In this document: positions 45,966-54,621 of the stretch, piece after piece
How positions within the stretch are numbered: position 1 is the stretch's first letter
Layout: the number at the start of each line of letters is the position of its first letter
NCBI GenBank assembly: GCA_003168255.1
Contig: PMSU01000100.1
Span: 1 to 64,000 of the forward strand
Direction: 5' to 3'
DNA from: Actinomycetota bacterium
GTDB lineage: Bacteria; Actinomycetota; Actinomycetes; Streptosporangiales; Streptosporangiaceae
Length of the DNA stretch: 64,000 nt
Made by a program: the position numbers and the translations under genes
The notes under the pieces: model-generated
The model's database searches: none
What the model was told of the DNA's origin: nothing
Seen by the model: only the letters and a program-made list of their open reading frames with translations

Positions 45966-47570
45966 GTGACGGACATTGACGGTGTGGAGATCAACGGCCC
46001 GATGGGCCCGAGGTACGAGGAGATCCTGACCGATGAGGCACTCCGCCTGATCGCCACCCTGCACAGGGAGCTGGGCGCGCGCCGGGCCGAGCTTCTGGAC
46101 GCCCGGCACGAGCGGCAGCGCGCACTCGCCGAGGGCGGGACGCTGGACTTCCTTGAAGAAACGAGAGACATCCGCGAGGACCGCACGTGGCGGGTAGCCC
46201 CGCCAGCCCCCGGACTCATAGACCGCCGGGTGGAGATCACCGGCCCGACCGACAAGAAGATGACGATCAACGCGCTCAACTCCGGCGCGAAGGTGTGGCT
46301 GGCCGACTTCGAGGACGCCAACACGCCGCTCTGGGACAACATGATCACCGGCCAGCTCAACCTCAAGGACGCGCTGGACCGCAAGATCGACTACACCAGC
46401 GACGAGGGCAAGAAGTACCAGCTGAACGAGGACGAGGAACTGGCCACCATCGTGGTCCGGCCGCGCGGCTGGCACCTGGACGAGAAGCACCTGCTCGTCG
46501 ACGGTAAGCGCGCCTCCGGCAGCCTCACCGACTTCGCGCTGTACATGGCCACCTCAGCCAGAAAGCAGATCGCCAAGGGCAAGGGCCCGTACTTCTACCT
46601 CGCCAAGAACGAAAGCCATCTTGAGGCGCGGATGTGGAACGACGCGTTCAACATCGCCCAGGACGCGCTCGGCATCCCCCGCGGCACCATCAGGGCCACC
46701 GTGCTCATCGAGACCATCCCGGCGGCCTTCCAGATGGAGGAGATCCTCTACGAGCTCAAAGAGCACTCCGCCGGGCTGAATGCCGGCCGCTGGGACTACC
46801 TGTTCAGCGTGATCAAGAACTTCCGCACCAGGGGCCGCGACTTCGTACTCCCGGAGCGCAACTCGGTCACGATGACCGCGCCGTTCATGCGCGCCTATAC
46901 CGAGCTGCTGGTGAAGACCTGCCACAGCCGGGGGGCGCACGCGATCGGCGGGATGGCCGCGTTCATCCCCAGCAGGCGCGACCCCGAGGTCAACAAGATC
47001 GCGATGGAGAAGGTGCGCCAGGACAAGACGCGCGAGTCGGGCGACGGGTTCGACGGATCCTGGGTCGCCCACCCGGACCTGGTGCCGCTGTGCCGGGAGG
47101 TCTTTGACAGCGTCCTCGGCGACCGGCCCAACCAGCTGGACAAGCTGCGCCCAGAGGTGAGCGTGTCCGCCGAGGACCTGCTTTCCATCTCCAAGACGCC
47201 GGGCGAGATCACCGAGGCAGGGCTCAGGAACAACATCAGCGTGGGGTTGCAGTACCTGGCCAGCTGGCTCAACGGCTCCGGCGCCGTGGCGATCTTCAAC
47301 CTGATGGAGGACGCGGCCACGGCGGAGATAGCCCGGTCCCAGGTCTGGCAGTGGCTGCATAACGACATCACGCTGGACGACGGGCAGCGGGTCAGCAAGG
47401 AACTGGTCGAGCGGATCATCGACGAGGAACTCGCGAAAGTCCGCGCGCAGGGCAGCGAGGCATTCCAGGGCGCCCGCTACGAGCAGGCAGTCTCGCTGTT
47501 CAAGGGGGTCGCGCTCGCCGACGACTACGCCGAGTTCCTCACGCTGCCCGCATACGAGCAGATGCCCTGA
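45966..47570 (+). CDS. aceB: Malate synthase A
   Basis: 534 residues from a GTG with GAGAGGCGAGA upstream. Typical isoform A blocks are present: [20 protein letters not shown] (catalytic Asp/Glu), [88 protein letters not shown], and [12 protein letters not shown]. It condenses glyoxylate and acetyl-CoA to malate. The glycolate oxidase genes downstream would supply glyoxylate, so the block links glycolate use to central metabolism. Confidence 0.96.
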   Translation: MTDIDGVEINGPMGPRYEEILTDEALRLIATLHRELGARRAELLDARHERQRALAEGGTLDFLEETRDIREDRTWRVAPPAPGLIDRRVEITGPTDKKMTINALNSGAKVWLADFEDANTPLWDNMITGQLNLKDALDRKIDYTSDEGKKYQLNEDEELATIVVRPRGWHLDEKHLLVDGKRASGSLTDFALYMATSARKQIAKGKGPYFYLAKNESHLEARMWNDAFNIAQDALGIPRGTIRATVLIETIPAAFQMEEILYELKEHSAGLNAGRWDYLFSVIKNFRTRGRDFVLPERNSVTMTAPFMRAYTELLVKTCHSRGAHAIGGMAAFIPSRRDPEVNKIAMEKVRQDKTRESGDGFDGSWVAHPDLVPLCREVFDSVLGDRPNQLDKLRPEVSVSAEDLLSISKTPGEITEAGLRNNISVGLQYLASWLNGSGAVAIFNLMEDAATAEIARSQVWQWLHNDITLDDGQRVSKELVERIIDEELAKVRAQGSEAFQGARYEQAVSLFKGVALADDYAEFLTLPAYEQMP

Positions 47571-47577
47571 TGGCCGC

Positions 47578-47636
47578 TCCCATGATCGTGCGCGTGGTCA
47601 GCGGACGGTCCTTAGAACACGAACACGATCATGGGA
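47578..47636. promoter_or_regulatory. 13-bp inverted repeat between aceB and glcD
   Basis: TCCCATGATCGTG (47578-47590) and its exact complement CACGATCATGGGA (47624-47636) flank a 33-base loop in the 82-base gap. The right arm ends at the AAGGAGG ribosome site of glcD, so pairing in RNA could mask that site, or the arms could be a regulator's binding site. No T-run follows. Confidence 0.55.
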
Positions 47637-47652
47637 AGGAGGCACGGTCCCG

Positions 47653-49107
47653 ATGATCGAGACGCTGATCCCGGCGATGACCGAAGTCTGCGGCGCGGAC
47701 GGCGTGATCACCGACCCGGCCGAGCTGCGCACGTATGAGTGCGACGGGCTCACATCGCACCGCAGCATCCCGGCGCTCGTGGTGCTGCCAGAAAACGCCG
47801 AGCAGGTGGCCGGGGTGGTGCGGGCGTGCGCCGCGGCCGGGGTGCCCTTCGTCGCCCGCGGGTCAGGCACGGGGCTATCCGGCGGGGCGCTGGCCCCGGC
47901 AGACGGCGTCCTTATCGTCATGACCAAGATGAAGAAGATCATCGAGATCGACCCGGCGAGCCGCCGCGCGGTGGTCGAGCCGGGAGCGACGAACCTGTCG
48001 GTGAGCAAAGCCGCGGAGCCGTTCGGCTACTTCTATGCCCCGGATCCCTCCAGCCAGGTCATCTGCTCGATCGGCGGGAACGTGGCGGAGAATTCGGGTG
48101 GCGCGCATTGCCTGAAGCACGGCTTCACGGTGAACCACGTGACCGGGCTTGAGGTGGTTACCCCGGCCGGCGAGATCGTCTGGCTCGGCGACGGCACCGG
48201 GGCCGCGCCCGGGTATGACCTGCTGGGCGCCTTCACCGGGTCCGAGGGCACGCTCGGCATCGCCACCAAGATCGTCGTGCGGCTGACCAGGATCCCCGCA
48301 GCTGTGACGACGCTGCTCGCCGCGTTCGGCACGACGGGGGAAGGCGGCGCCGCCGTCTCCGCGATCATCGCGGCCGGCATCATGCCCGCCGCGATCGAGA
48401 TGATGGACGCGCTGTCCATCGAGGCGGCCGAGGCAGCCGTGCACTGCTGCTACCCCGACGGCGCGGGTGCGGTGCTGATCGTCGAGCTGGACGGACCCGA
48501 GGCGGACGTCGAGGCAGAGACCAAAGCGGTCAGGGAAATCTGCGAGCAGGCCGGGGCCACCGAGATCAGGGCCGCTGCCGATCCCGCCGAACGCGCGGTC
48601 ATCTGGGCCGGCCGCAAGTCCGCGTTCGCCGCGGTCGGCCGGATCTCCACCGCCTACATCGTGCAGGACGGCGTGGTGCCGCGCACCGCGCTGCAGGACG
48701 TGCTGGACAGGATCGCGGAGCTGTCCGCCGCCGCCGGGATCCGGGTCGCCAACGTGTTCCACGCCGGCGACGGGAACCTGCACCCGCTGGTGCTGTTCGA
48801 AGACGGCAAGCCCGGCGACAAGGAGGCGGCCGAGGAACTCTCCGGCGCCATCCTCGACCTGTGCATCGAGCATGGCGGGTCGATCACCGGCGAGCACGGC
48901 GTAGGAGTCGACAAGTCGAGGTACATGCCGAAGATGTTTGGTCCGGACGACCTCGACACCATGCAGATGGTCCGCTGCGCGTTCGATCCGCGCGGGCTGT
49001 GCAACCCGGGAAAGATATTCCCCACGCCGCGGCTGTGCGGCGAGGTGCCCGGCGTGCGGCGCGGCCCGCATCCGCTCGTCGCCTCAGGGCTGGCGGACCT
49101 GCTGTGA
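47653..49107 (+). CDS. glcD: Glycolate oxidase subunit GlcD (FAD-linked)
   Basis: 484 residues; the ATG has AAGGAGG upstream. FAD_binding_4 domain (VPFVARGSGTGLSGGALAPA, RRAVVEPGATNLSVSKAAEP, GYFYAPDPSSQVICSIGGNV AEN, LGAFTGSEGTLGIATKIVVR) and FAD-oxidase C domain with the HAGDGNLHPLVLFE and HGGSITGEHGVGVDKSRYMP motifs. It is the catalytic subunit oxidising glycolate (or a related 2-hydroxyacid) to glyoxylate. Its stop overlaps the glcE start by four bases. Confidence 0.93.
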   Translation: MIETLIPAMTEVCGADGVITDPAELRTYECDGLTSHRSIPALVVLPENAEQVAGVVRACAAAGVPFVARGSGTGLSGGALAPADGVLIVMTKMKKIIEIDPASRRAVVEPGATNLSVSKAAEPFGYFYAPDPSSQVICSIGGNVAENSGGAHCLKHGFTVNHVTGLEVVTPAGEIVWLGDGTGAAPGYDLLGAFTGSEGTLGIATKIVVRLTRIPAAVTTLLAAFGTTGEGGAAVSAIIAAGIMPAAIEMMDALSIEAAEAAVHCCYPDGAGAVLIVELDGPEADVEAETKAVREICEQAGATEIRAAADPAERAVIWAGRKSAFAAVGRISTAYIVQDGVVPRTALQDVLDRIAELSAAAGIRVANVFHAGDGNLHPLVLFEDGKPGDKEAAEELSGAILDLCIEHGGSITGEHGVGVDKSRYMPKMFGPDDLDTMQMVRCAFDPRGLCNPGKIFPTPRLCGEVPGVRRGPHPLVASGLADLL

Positions 49108-50444
49108 CGACCCAGCCGAGCCGGCCGGCCACCGGCGGCCACACAGGGCCGGCGGCGAGCGCTAGGACGGCGCAGGACGCCCTCGCGGCGGCGTGCGCTG
49201 ACCTGCGGCCGGCCGACCCGGCCGACGCGGTGGCGGGCGTCCTGCCGTCGTGGGTCGCTTCCCCTGCCACGACCGCGGAGGCCGCGGCGACAATGCAGGC
49301 CGCGGCCGGGCTTGGTCTCACGGTCGTGCCGCGGGGCAGCGGGTCGCGGCTGTCCTGGGGGCTGCCGCCGCGCAGCTGCGATCTGGTGATCGAGACCGGC
49401 AGGCTCGACCGGGTGATCGAGCATGCCTCCGGTGACTGGATCGCCAACATGCAGGCCGGGGTCCGGATGGAGCGGCTCGCCGAGGTGCTCGGCGAGGCCG
49501 GCCAGCAGCTGTCGCTGGACGTGCCGACGCTCGCCGGCGGGGACGCGGGCACGGTCGGCGGGGTGCTCGCCACTGGGATGGCCGGGCCGCGCCGGCTGCG
49601 CTACGGCACGCCGCGCGACCTGGTGATCGGGGTCACCGTGGTGCGCGCCGACGGCCGGGTGGCCCGATCCGGCGGCAAGGTCGTCAAGAACGTGGCCGGC
49701 TATGACCTGGGCAAACTGTTCGCGGGGTCGTTCGGGACGCTCGGCCTGATCGTCGAGGCGATCTTCCGGCTGCATCCGGTGCCTGCCGCGACCGCGTACG
49801 TCACGCGCGAGTGCGGCACCGCGGCGCAGGCGGCTGCTGCGGTGGCCGCAGCGGTCCAGTCCCCGCTACAGGCTTCGGCCGTGGAGATCGACCGGCGGGC
49901 GCCGGGCGCCCCGGTGATGGTGAGCGTGCTGCTCGAAGGCAACCCGTCGGGCGTGCCGCAGCGCGTATCGCTGATGCGCGAGGTGCTGGGGGACGGCGCC
50001 GGGTCGGCAGAGGAGGCGCCGGGCTGGTGGGGGCACGGCGCCGCGGCGGCCAGCGACGGCACGCTGATCAGGATCGCGTTCTGGTCCGGTGCGCTGGAGG
50101 CCGTCCTTGACGCCCTCGACTCGGCAGCCGCTGCCGCGGGGCTGGAGCCGAGCGTTGGCGGCTCGCCGGGCGCTGGCGTGCTCTACGCGGCCGTAGACAG
50201 CCTTTCGGAGCCCGCGGCGGTAGCGGGGTTCGTCTCCGCGCTGCGGGCGGCCGTCGGGCGGGCGGCCGCGGCGGGCTTTCCCCCGGCACGCGGTAGCGTC
50301 GTCGTGCTGAACTCGCCGCCGATGGTCCGCGGCGTGGTCGACGTATGGGGGCTGATACCGGGTGCCGCCCTCATGCAGTCGGTGAAAGACCAGTTCGACC
50401 CAGACCACCGGATGGCCCCTGGCCGATTCGCAGGAGGGATCTGA
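49104..50444 (+). CDS. glcE: Glycolate oxidase subunit GlcE (FAD-binding)
   Basis: 446 residues from the GTG at 49104, which overlaps the glcD TGA (GTGA). A longer frame from 48861 merely reads through glcD. FAD_binding_4 features: LTVVPRGSGSRLSWGLPPRS, GQQLSLDVPTLAGGDAGTVG, LRYGTPRDLVIGVTVV, GGKVVKNVAGYDLGKLFAGS, FGTLGLIVEAIFRLHPVP. It lacks the full catalytic C-terminal domain of GlcD, as is normal for GlcE. Structural FAD subunit of the complex. Confidence 0.9.
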   Translation: MTTQPSRPATGGHTGPAASARTAQDALAAACADLRPADPADAVAGVLPSWVASPATTAEAAATMQAAAGLGLTVVPRGSGSRLSWGLPPRSCDLVIETGRLDRVIEHASGDWIANMQAGVRMERLAEVLGEAGQQLSLDVPTLAGGDAGTVGGVLATGMAGPRRLRYGTPRDLVIGVTVVRADGRVARSGGKVVKNVAGYDLGKLFAGSFGTLGLIVEAIFRLHPVPAATAYVTRECGTAAQAAAAVAAAVQSPLQASAVEIDRRAPGAPVMVSVLLEGNPSGVPQRVSLMREVLGDGAGSAEEAPGWWGHGAAAASDGTLIRIAFWSGALEAVLDALDSAAAAAGLEPSVGGSPGAGVLYAAVDSLSEPAAVAGFVSALRAAVGRAAAAGFPPARGSVVVLNSPPMVRGVVDVWGLIPGAALMQSVKDQFDPDHRMAPGRFAGGI

Positions 50445-51814
50445 TGGCCGACCCTGTCGAAGGCCGCGACCCTGTCGGGGAGCTGCGGTCGCTGGCCGAC
50501 GACTGCGTGCACTGCGGCTTCTGCCTGCCCGTCTGCCCCACCTACCAGTTGTGGGGCGAGGAGATGGATTCGCCGCGGGGCAGGATTCACCTGATGACCC
50601 AGGTCCTGGACGGAGCCGAACTCACCGATGCCACCGCCGGGCACTTCGACCGCTGCCTCGGCTGCATGGCCTGCGTGCCCGCGTGCCCGTCTGGAGTGCA
50701 GTACGACCAGCTGATCGAAGCCGCGCGCACCTGGGTGGAGAACCCCCGCGACCGGCCGGAACGCGGCACCGGCCAGGACGCCGACGAGTACCACAGGACC
50801 CTGCGAGAGCGCGTTACCCGGGCCGCGATCTTCGCGGTGTTTCCCTATCCCCGGCGGCTCCGGCTGCTCGCCGGCCCGCTCCGGGCCGCGCAGCGGACCG
50901 GACTCGACCAGGTGATCAGGCGCAGCAGCCTGCCCGGCCGGCTGTCCCCCGAGCTCGCGGCCGCGCTGCGGCTGGCACCGCCGCCGACCGGGCGCATCCC
51001 CGCGCTGCCCCGCCGCGTACCGGCTCGCGGACAGCGCCGCGCCGTCGTGGGAATGCTGACGGGCTGCGTGCAGGGAGTCTTCTTCCCCCAGGTCAACACT
51101 GCTACGGCGCGCGTCCTGTCGGCTGAGGGCTGTGACGTTGTCATCCCGAACGCACAGGGCTGCTGTGGCGCGCTGTCGCTGCACTCCGGGCGGCGGTCGG
51201 AGGGACAGCGGCTGGCCAGGCGCACAATCGCCACGTTCGAGCGGGCCGGCGTGGACACGATCGTGGTGAACTCGGCGGGCTGCGGCTCGGCCATGAAGGA
51301 GTACCGACACCTGCTGGCCGACGATCCCGGCTGGGCGGCGAGAGCTGACGCGCTGGCCGGACGGGTCCGGGACTTCGCCGAGTTCCTCGCCGACCTCACC
51401 GGCCCCGGCGGGCAGGCGGCCGCCCGGCATCCGCTGCCGGTAACTGCCGTGTATCACGACGCCTGCCATCTCGGCCATGCGCAGGGGATCAAGGCGCAGC
51501 CCCGTGCCCTGCTGCGCGCCATCCCGGGGCTGGAGCTGGCCGAGGCCGGCGACGGTGGCACCTGCTGCGGCTCGGCCGGCGTCTACAACCTGCTCCAGCC
51601 GGAGGCCGCCCGCGAGCTTGGCGAGCGGAAGGCGGCCACTATCCAGGCGACCGGCGCGCAGTTGCTCATCTCGGCCAACCCGGGGTGCTCGCTGCAGATC
51701 GCGACGGCGCTCGCCGCGCGGGGGGTGTCGATGCCGGTGGCCCACACCGCCCAGGTACTCGACGCCTCGATCCGCGGACTGCCGGTGGCCAGCCTGACCC
51801 GGGTGACGCGCTGA
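50444..51814 (+). CDS. glcF: Glycolate oxidase iron-sulfur subunit GlcF
   Basis: 456 residues from the ATG at 50444 (TGATG overlap with glcE). Two [4Fe-4S] motifs, CVHCGFCLPVCPTY and CLGCMACVPACPSG, are at residues ~22-35 and ~75-88. Two CCG domains follow (GCVQGVFFP ... QGCCGALSLHSG and DACHLGHAQG ... TCCGSAGVYNLLQ). It passes electrons from GlcD/E to the respiratory chain at the membrane. A tetraloop hairpin (CGCCCG-ATAG-CGGGCG) follows the stop at 51816-51831. Confidence 0.93.
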   Translation: MADPVEGRDPVGELRSLADDCVHCGFCLPVCPTYQLWGEEMDSPRGRIHLMTQVLDGAELTDATAGHFDRCLGCMACVPACPSGVQYDQLIEAARTWVENPRDRPERGTGQDADEYHRTLRERVTRAAIFAVFPYPRRLRLLAGPLRAAQRTGLDQVIRRSSLPGRLSPELAAALRLAPPPTGRIPALPRRVPARGQRRAVVGMLTGCVQGVFFPQVNTATARVLSAEGCDVVIPNAQGCCGALSLHSGRRSEGQRLARRTIATFERAGVDTIVVNSAGCGSAMKEYRHLLADDPGWAARADALAGRVRDFAEFLADLTGPGGQAAARHPLPVTAVYHDACHLGHAQGIKAQPRALLRAIPGLELAEAGDGGTCCGSAGVYNLLQPEAARELGERKAATIQATGAQLLISANPGCSLQIATALAARGVSMPVAHTAQVLDASIRGLPVASLTRVTR

Positions 51815-51815
51815 A

Positions 51816-51831
51816 CGCCCGATAGCGGGCG
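51816..51831 (+). terminator. Short hairpin after glcF
   Basis: A perfect 6-base stem CGCCCG / CGGGCG with an ATAG loop, two bases after the glcF stop. There is no T-run, so it is a weak terminator or an RNA-end stabiliser for the glc operon. Confidence 0.4.
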
Positions 51832-51914
51832 GCCACCCTGGCTTCCCGCCAGGTCTCTCACCTGTCATGACGTCGGCGGCGTCAACTCTGACGCGGTATG
51901 ACGCAGCATAGAAC

Positions 51915-51950
51915 TTGACTGACGTCACGAATGATGTCACTATGACGTCA
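51915..51950 (+). promoter_or_regulatory. Probable leaderless promoter with three TGAYGTCA operators
   Basis: TTGACT (51915-51920), a 17-base spacer and CACTAT (51938-51943) form a near-consensus sigma-70 promoter whose start would fall at the A of the ATG at 51950. TGACGTCA (51920-51927), TGATGTCA (51932-51939) and TGACGTCA (51943-51950) are evenly spaced by 11-12 bases across the promoter and the start codon. There is no Shine-Dalgarno. A ribbon-helix-helix protein encoded directly downstream is the obvious ligand for such repeated short sites. Confidence 0.65.
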
Positions 51951-52465
51951 TGGAGCTGTCAGAGTACACCGAGACGCTGCGCCGGGAAGTCGCTACCGTC
52001 ACCCGGTTCGCCGGTGAAGACGTGGCGCGAGCTGGCCAGCTGATCGCGGACTCGCTCGATTCGTCCATCCGGCTGACCCTGCTCGACGTGCTCTCCGGCG
52101 CAGCCGCGGAGATCACGTCCCGGCTGGATGACACCGCGATCGAGCTGCGCCTGTCCTCGGGGGACCCGGCGTTCGTTGTCGTGCACGCCGCGCCGGACCT
52201 GGCCACGCCGCCTCCGCCGCCCCCGCCGCCAGCCGACCTGGCGCGCGGCGGGGGCGACGAAGAGACCGGCACATCGCGGGTGACCCTGCGGCTGCCGGAC
52301 GGGCTGAAGACCAGGGCCGAGGCGGCAGCAGCCCGGGACGGGCTATCGCTCAACGCGTGGCTGGTCCGCGCGGCGAGCCGCACGCTCGACGATCAGCCCG
52401 AGTTCACTCCCCCGCCGGCCAGGCGCGGCCCGGGACAGCGGATCACCGGCTACGCCAGGAGCTGA
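51950..52465 (+). CDS. HicB-like ribbon-helix-helix protein
   Basis: 171 residues. The N-terminal half (MELSEYTETLRREVATVTRF, ARAGQLIADSLDSSIRLTLL) is helical and HicB-antitoxin-like. A poly-Pro linker (eight Pro) follows, then a ribbon-helix-helix DNA-binding domain at about residues 108-145 (RVTLRLPDGLKTRAEAAAAR, DGLSLNAWLVRAASRTLDD). The ATG is the only sensible start and coincides with the predicted transcription start. No HicA toxin is adjacent; a DUF4097 gene follows instead, so this is probably an autoregulator of a small cassette and not a toxin-antitoxin pair. Confidence 0.82.
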   Translation: MELSEYTETLRREVATVTRFAGEDVARAGQLIADSLDSSIRLTLLDVLSGAAAEITSRLDDTAIELRLSSGDPAFVVVHAAPDLATPPPPPPPPADLARGGGDEETGTSRVTLRLPDGLKTRAEAAAARDGLSLNAWLVRAASRTLDDQPEFTPPPARRGPGQRITGYARS

Positions 52466-52597
52466 CTCGCGGCTGACTCCCGCACCGCTCAGCACCCAGA
52501 TCACCACCCGAGCTATCTCGCAGCCACGCCCGGCCGGCATCATCACGCCCGCCAGGCACAACCCTCAGTAACCCTGCCGACTACAAGGAGACACCCA

Positions 52598-53413
52598 ATG
52601 GCTTCCTGGGAATTCGCAGCTACCGGGCCGATAGAGGCCGAGATCAGCCTGCCGTCAGGGCATGTGCACCTGACGGCAGCACAGACCGAGACCGTGACCG
52701 TCTCGCTGCTCCCGGAGCAGAAACGGGGTAACGGGGCCGCCGAAAAGCTCATCGCCGAAACCGAGGTCAGCTTCGAGAACGGGACACTGGCCGTGACGGT
52801 TCCCAAGCGGGTGCAGCTACGCGGCGGCGCGGCGCTCGACCTCACGGTCGAACTGCCTGAAGGTTCCTGCGTCGCGGCCCACACCGCCTCCGCCGACGTG
52901 CACTGCACAGGCCAGCTGGGTTCGCTAGACGGGCACACCGCGAGCGGCGACGTCACCGCCGACCTGATCAGCGGCCCGGCCAATCTCACCACCGCGTCAG
53001 GCGATGTACGGCTGGAAGAGGCAGCCGGAGAGGTCATGATCCATACGGCATCAGGAGATACCCGCATCGGACGGGCCGGCGGCGACATCACTGCCGAGAC
53101 AGCAAGCGGAAGCGTAGCGATAGGACGGGCCGGGCAGTCAGCCCAGGTCAAGACCGCTAGCGGCGATGTACAGATCGACAGCGTCCTGTCCGGCCGGGCC
53201 GACGTGACCACCGTGTCGGGCGACATTACCGTCGCGGTACCGCCCGGCATCGGCGTCTACCTGGACATTTCAGCGGTCAGCGGTCATGTCAGCAGCGAGC
53301 TCGACGCTGACGCGCAAGGCAGCGGCGGACAGGACGCCAGCCTGACCGTGTGCTGCCGCAGCGTCAGCGGCGACGTGCGGATCACCCGGGCGAGCCCGGG
53401 AGCGACCCGCTGA
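52598..53413 (+). CDS. DUF4097 beta-strand repeat protein
   Basis: 271 residues from an ATG with AAGGAGA upstream. The protein is built of repeated short strands with the TASGDVRL/TASGDTRIG/TVSGDITV/SVSGDVRI pattern, forming the right-handed helix of DUF4097 proteins. The function of the family is not known. It has no signal peptide or membrane helix, so it should be cytoplasmic. The pairing with a HicB-like ribbon-helix-helix gene upstream is suggestive of a conserved unit. Confidence 0.85.
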   Translation: MASWEFAATGPIEAEISLPSGHVHLTAAQTETVTVSLLPEQKRGNGAAEKLIAETEVSFENGTLAVTVPKRVQLRGGAALDLTVELPEGSCVAAHTASADVHCTGQLGSLDGHTASGDVTADLISGPANLTTASGDVRLEEAAGEVMIHTASGDTRIGRAGGDITAETASGSVAIGRAGQSAQVKTASGDVQIDSVLSGRADVTTVSGDITVAVPPGIGVYLDISAVSGHVSSELDADAQGSGGQDASLTVCCRSVSGDVRITRASPGATR

Positions 53414-53433
53414 GCTCGCCGACAGAGAAGTCC

Positions 53434-53482
53434 GCACCAGACATCCGCACCAGACATCCGCACCAGACATCCGCACCAGACA
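53434..53482. repeat. 13-bp tandem repeat, four copies
   Basis: Four copies of CCGCACCAGACAT (phase arbitrary) run from just after the DUF4097 stop to the AAAGGAGG ribosome site of the next small gene. This is the only material in the gap between the two genes. Confidence 0.8.
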
Positions 53483-53494
53483 AAGGAGGATCCC

Positions 53495-53734
53495 ATGCAT
53501 CCGTACCTGGCAGAGCAGATAGCCAGCCAGCACGAGACTGAGCTGCGCGCGCTCTCCGCAGACAGCAATCACGCCAAGCAGGCGCAGCGAGCCCGGCGGG
53601 CGCAGCGTGCCCGGCAGGCGAGGCAGGCCCTCGTCCGCCGGGGCCACCCGGACCCGCGCCCGATCCGTCGCCGGGCCGGCTGGGCACTCGTCTCGATGGG
53701 CCTGCGGCTTGCCTACGCGGCGGGCGAGGACTGA
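53495..53734 (+). CDS. Small basic protein of unknown function
   Basis: 79 residues; the ATG is preceded by AAAGGAGGATCCC, an excellent ribosome site. It starts MHPYLAEQIASQHETELRAL, continues with an Arg/Ala/Gln-rich helix (AQRARRAQRARQARQALVRR) and ends in a weakly hydrophobic segment (GWALVSMGLRLAYAAGED). Similar small proteins of this composition are common in actinomycetes, with no assigned function. It overlaps the 3' end of dapF on the other strand by 22 bases. It may be the third gene of the ribbon-helix-helix/DUF4097 cassette. Confidence 0.7.
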   Translation: MHPYLAEQIASQHETELRALSADSNHAKQAQRARRAQRARQARQALVRRGHPDPRPIRRRAGWALVSMGLRLAYAAGED

Positions 53735-54621
53735 TCCGGGGTGACGGTTTTCCCTGACAGCCAGGCTTCGTCGAGCTCCCCCTCCGCCACGATCACCGCG
53801 GGTCCGGACAGGAAGCTGGTCCGGGGGGCCAGCGTGACCTGGAGGCGTCCGCCAGGCAGATCGACCGTCCATCTGCCCGGCGGTGGCGGCGCATCGCGGA
53901 CCGTCGCCGGGACGGTGACCGCGGCAACCGCCGCGGTCACTGCCGCGGCAACAGCCGCGGCCACCGCTCCGGTCCCGCAGGACCGGGTCGGGCCGCTGCC
54001 GCGCTCGTGCACCCGCATCTCGATGTGCGCGGCGCCGATGAACCTGACCAGCTCGAAGTTGGCGCCGTCGGGGAACTGCTCCGCATCCAGCACCGGCGGC
54101 TGCGACACGTCGAAATCGTCCAGCGGATCGCGTACCACGCAGGCCAGATGCGGATTGCCCAGCGATACCGCCAGCCCGTCGAACGGCCGCCCGGCCAGCG
54201 TCGCGCGGCCAGCCCCGAGCACGCGCGGCAGGCCCATATCCACGGTGATGGCGCCGTCAAGCTCGGCCCGGACCAGCCGCGTCCCGGCCCGGGTGGCCAC
54301 GGCGAACTCGGGGCCCCGGACAAGCTCGTGATCGAGCAGATACCGGCCGAACACGCGTATCCCGTTCCCGCACATCTCCGCCACGCTGCCGTCGGCGTTC
54401 CGGTAGTCCATGAACCACTCGGCGGCGCCGCCGGATACGGCCGGCCCGCTCCCGGGAGCTGGCGACGCCACCCGGACAGCGCGCAGCACGCCATCGGCGC
54501 CTAGTCCGGCGCGCCTGTCACAGAGCCGGGCGACAAGATCCCCGGTCAGATCGACTTCATCGTCCGGATCGGGCAGGATCACGAAGTCGTTCTCGGTACC
54601 GTGCCCCTTGGCGAACCGCAT
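53713..54621 (-). CDS. dapF: Diaminopimelate epimerase
   Basis: 302 residues from the ATG at 54621 (MRFAKGHGTENDFVILPD); upstream frame is shadow of miaA. The two catalytic Cys are in AEMCGNGIRVFGRYL and SGPTRSCGTGAVAAAVAAAV. It converts LL- to meso-diaminopimelate for lysine and peptidoglycan synthesis. Two Ala/Val-rich stretches near the C-terminus are longer than usual. The start lies inside the 3' end of miaA (43-base overlap), so the two are translationally linked. Confidence 0.94.
   Translation of the reverse strand: MRFAKGHGTENDFVILPDPDDEVDLTGDLVARLCDRRAGLGADGVLRAVRVASPAPGSGPAVSGGAAEWFMDYRNADGSVAEMCGNGIRVFGRYLLDHELVRGPEFAVATRAGTRLVRAELDGAITVDMGLPRVLGAGRATLAGRPFDGLAVSLGNPHLACVVRDPLDDFDVSQPPVLDAEQFPDGANFELVRFIGAAHIEMRVHERGSGPTRSCGTGAVAAAVAAAVTAAVAAVTVPATVRDAPPPPGRWTVDLPGGRLQVTLAPRTSFLSGPAVIVAEGELDEAWLSGKTVTPDQSSPAA

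Noticed and set aside
51950-52465. HicAB toxin-antitoxin system
   Set aside because: Only a HicB-like protein is present; no HicA double-stranded-RNA-binding toxin lies on either side.
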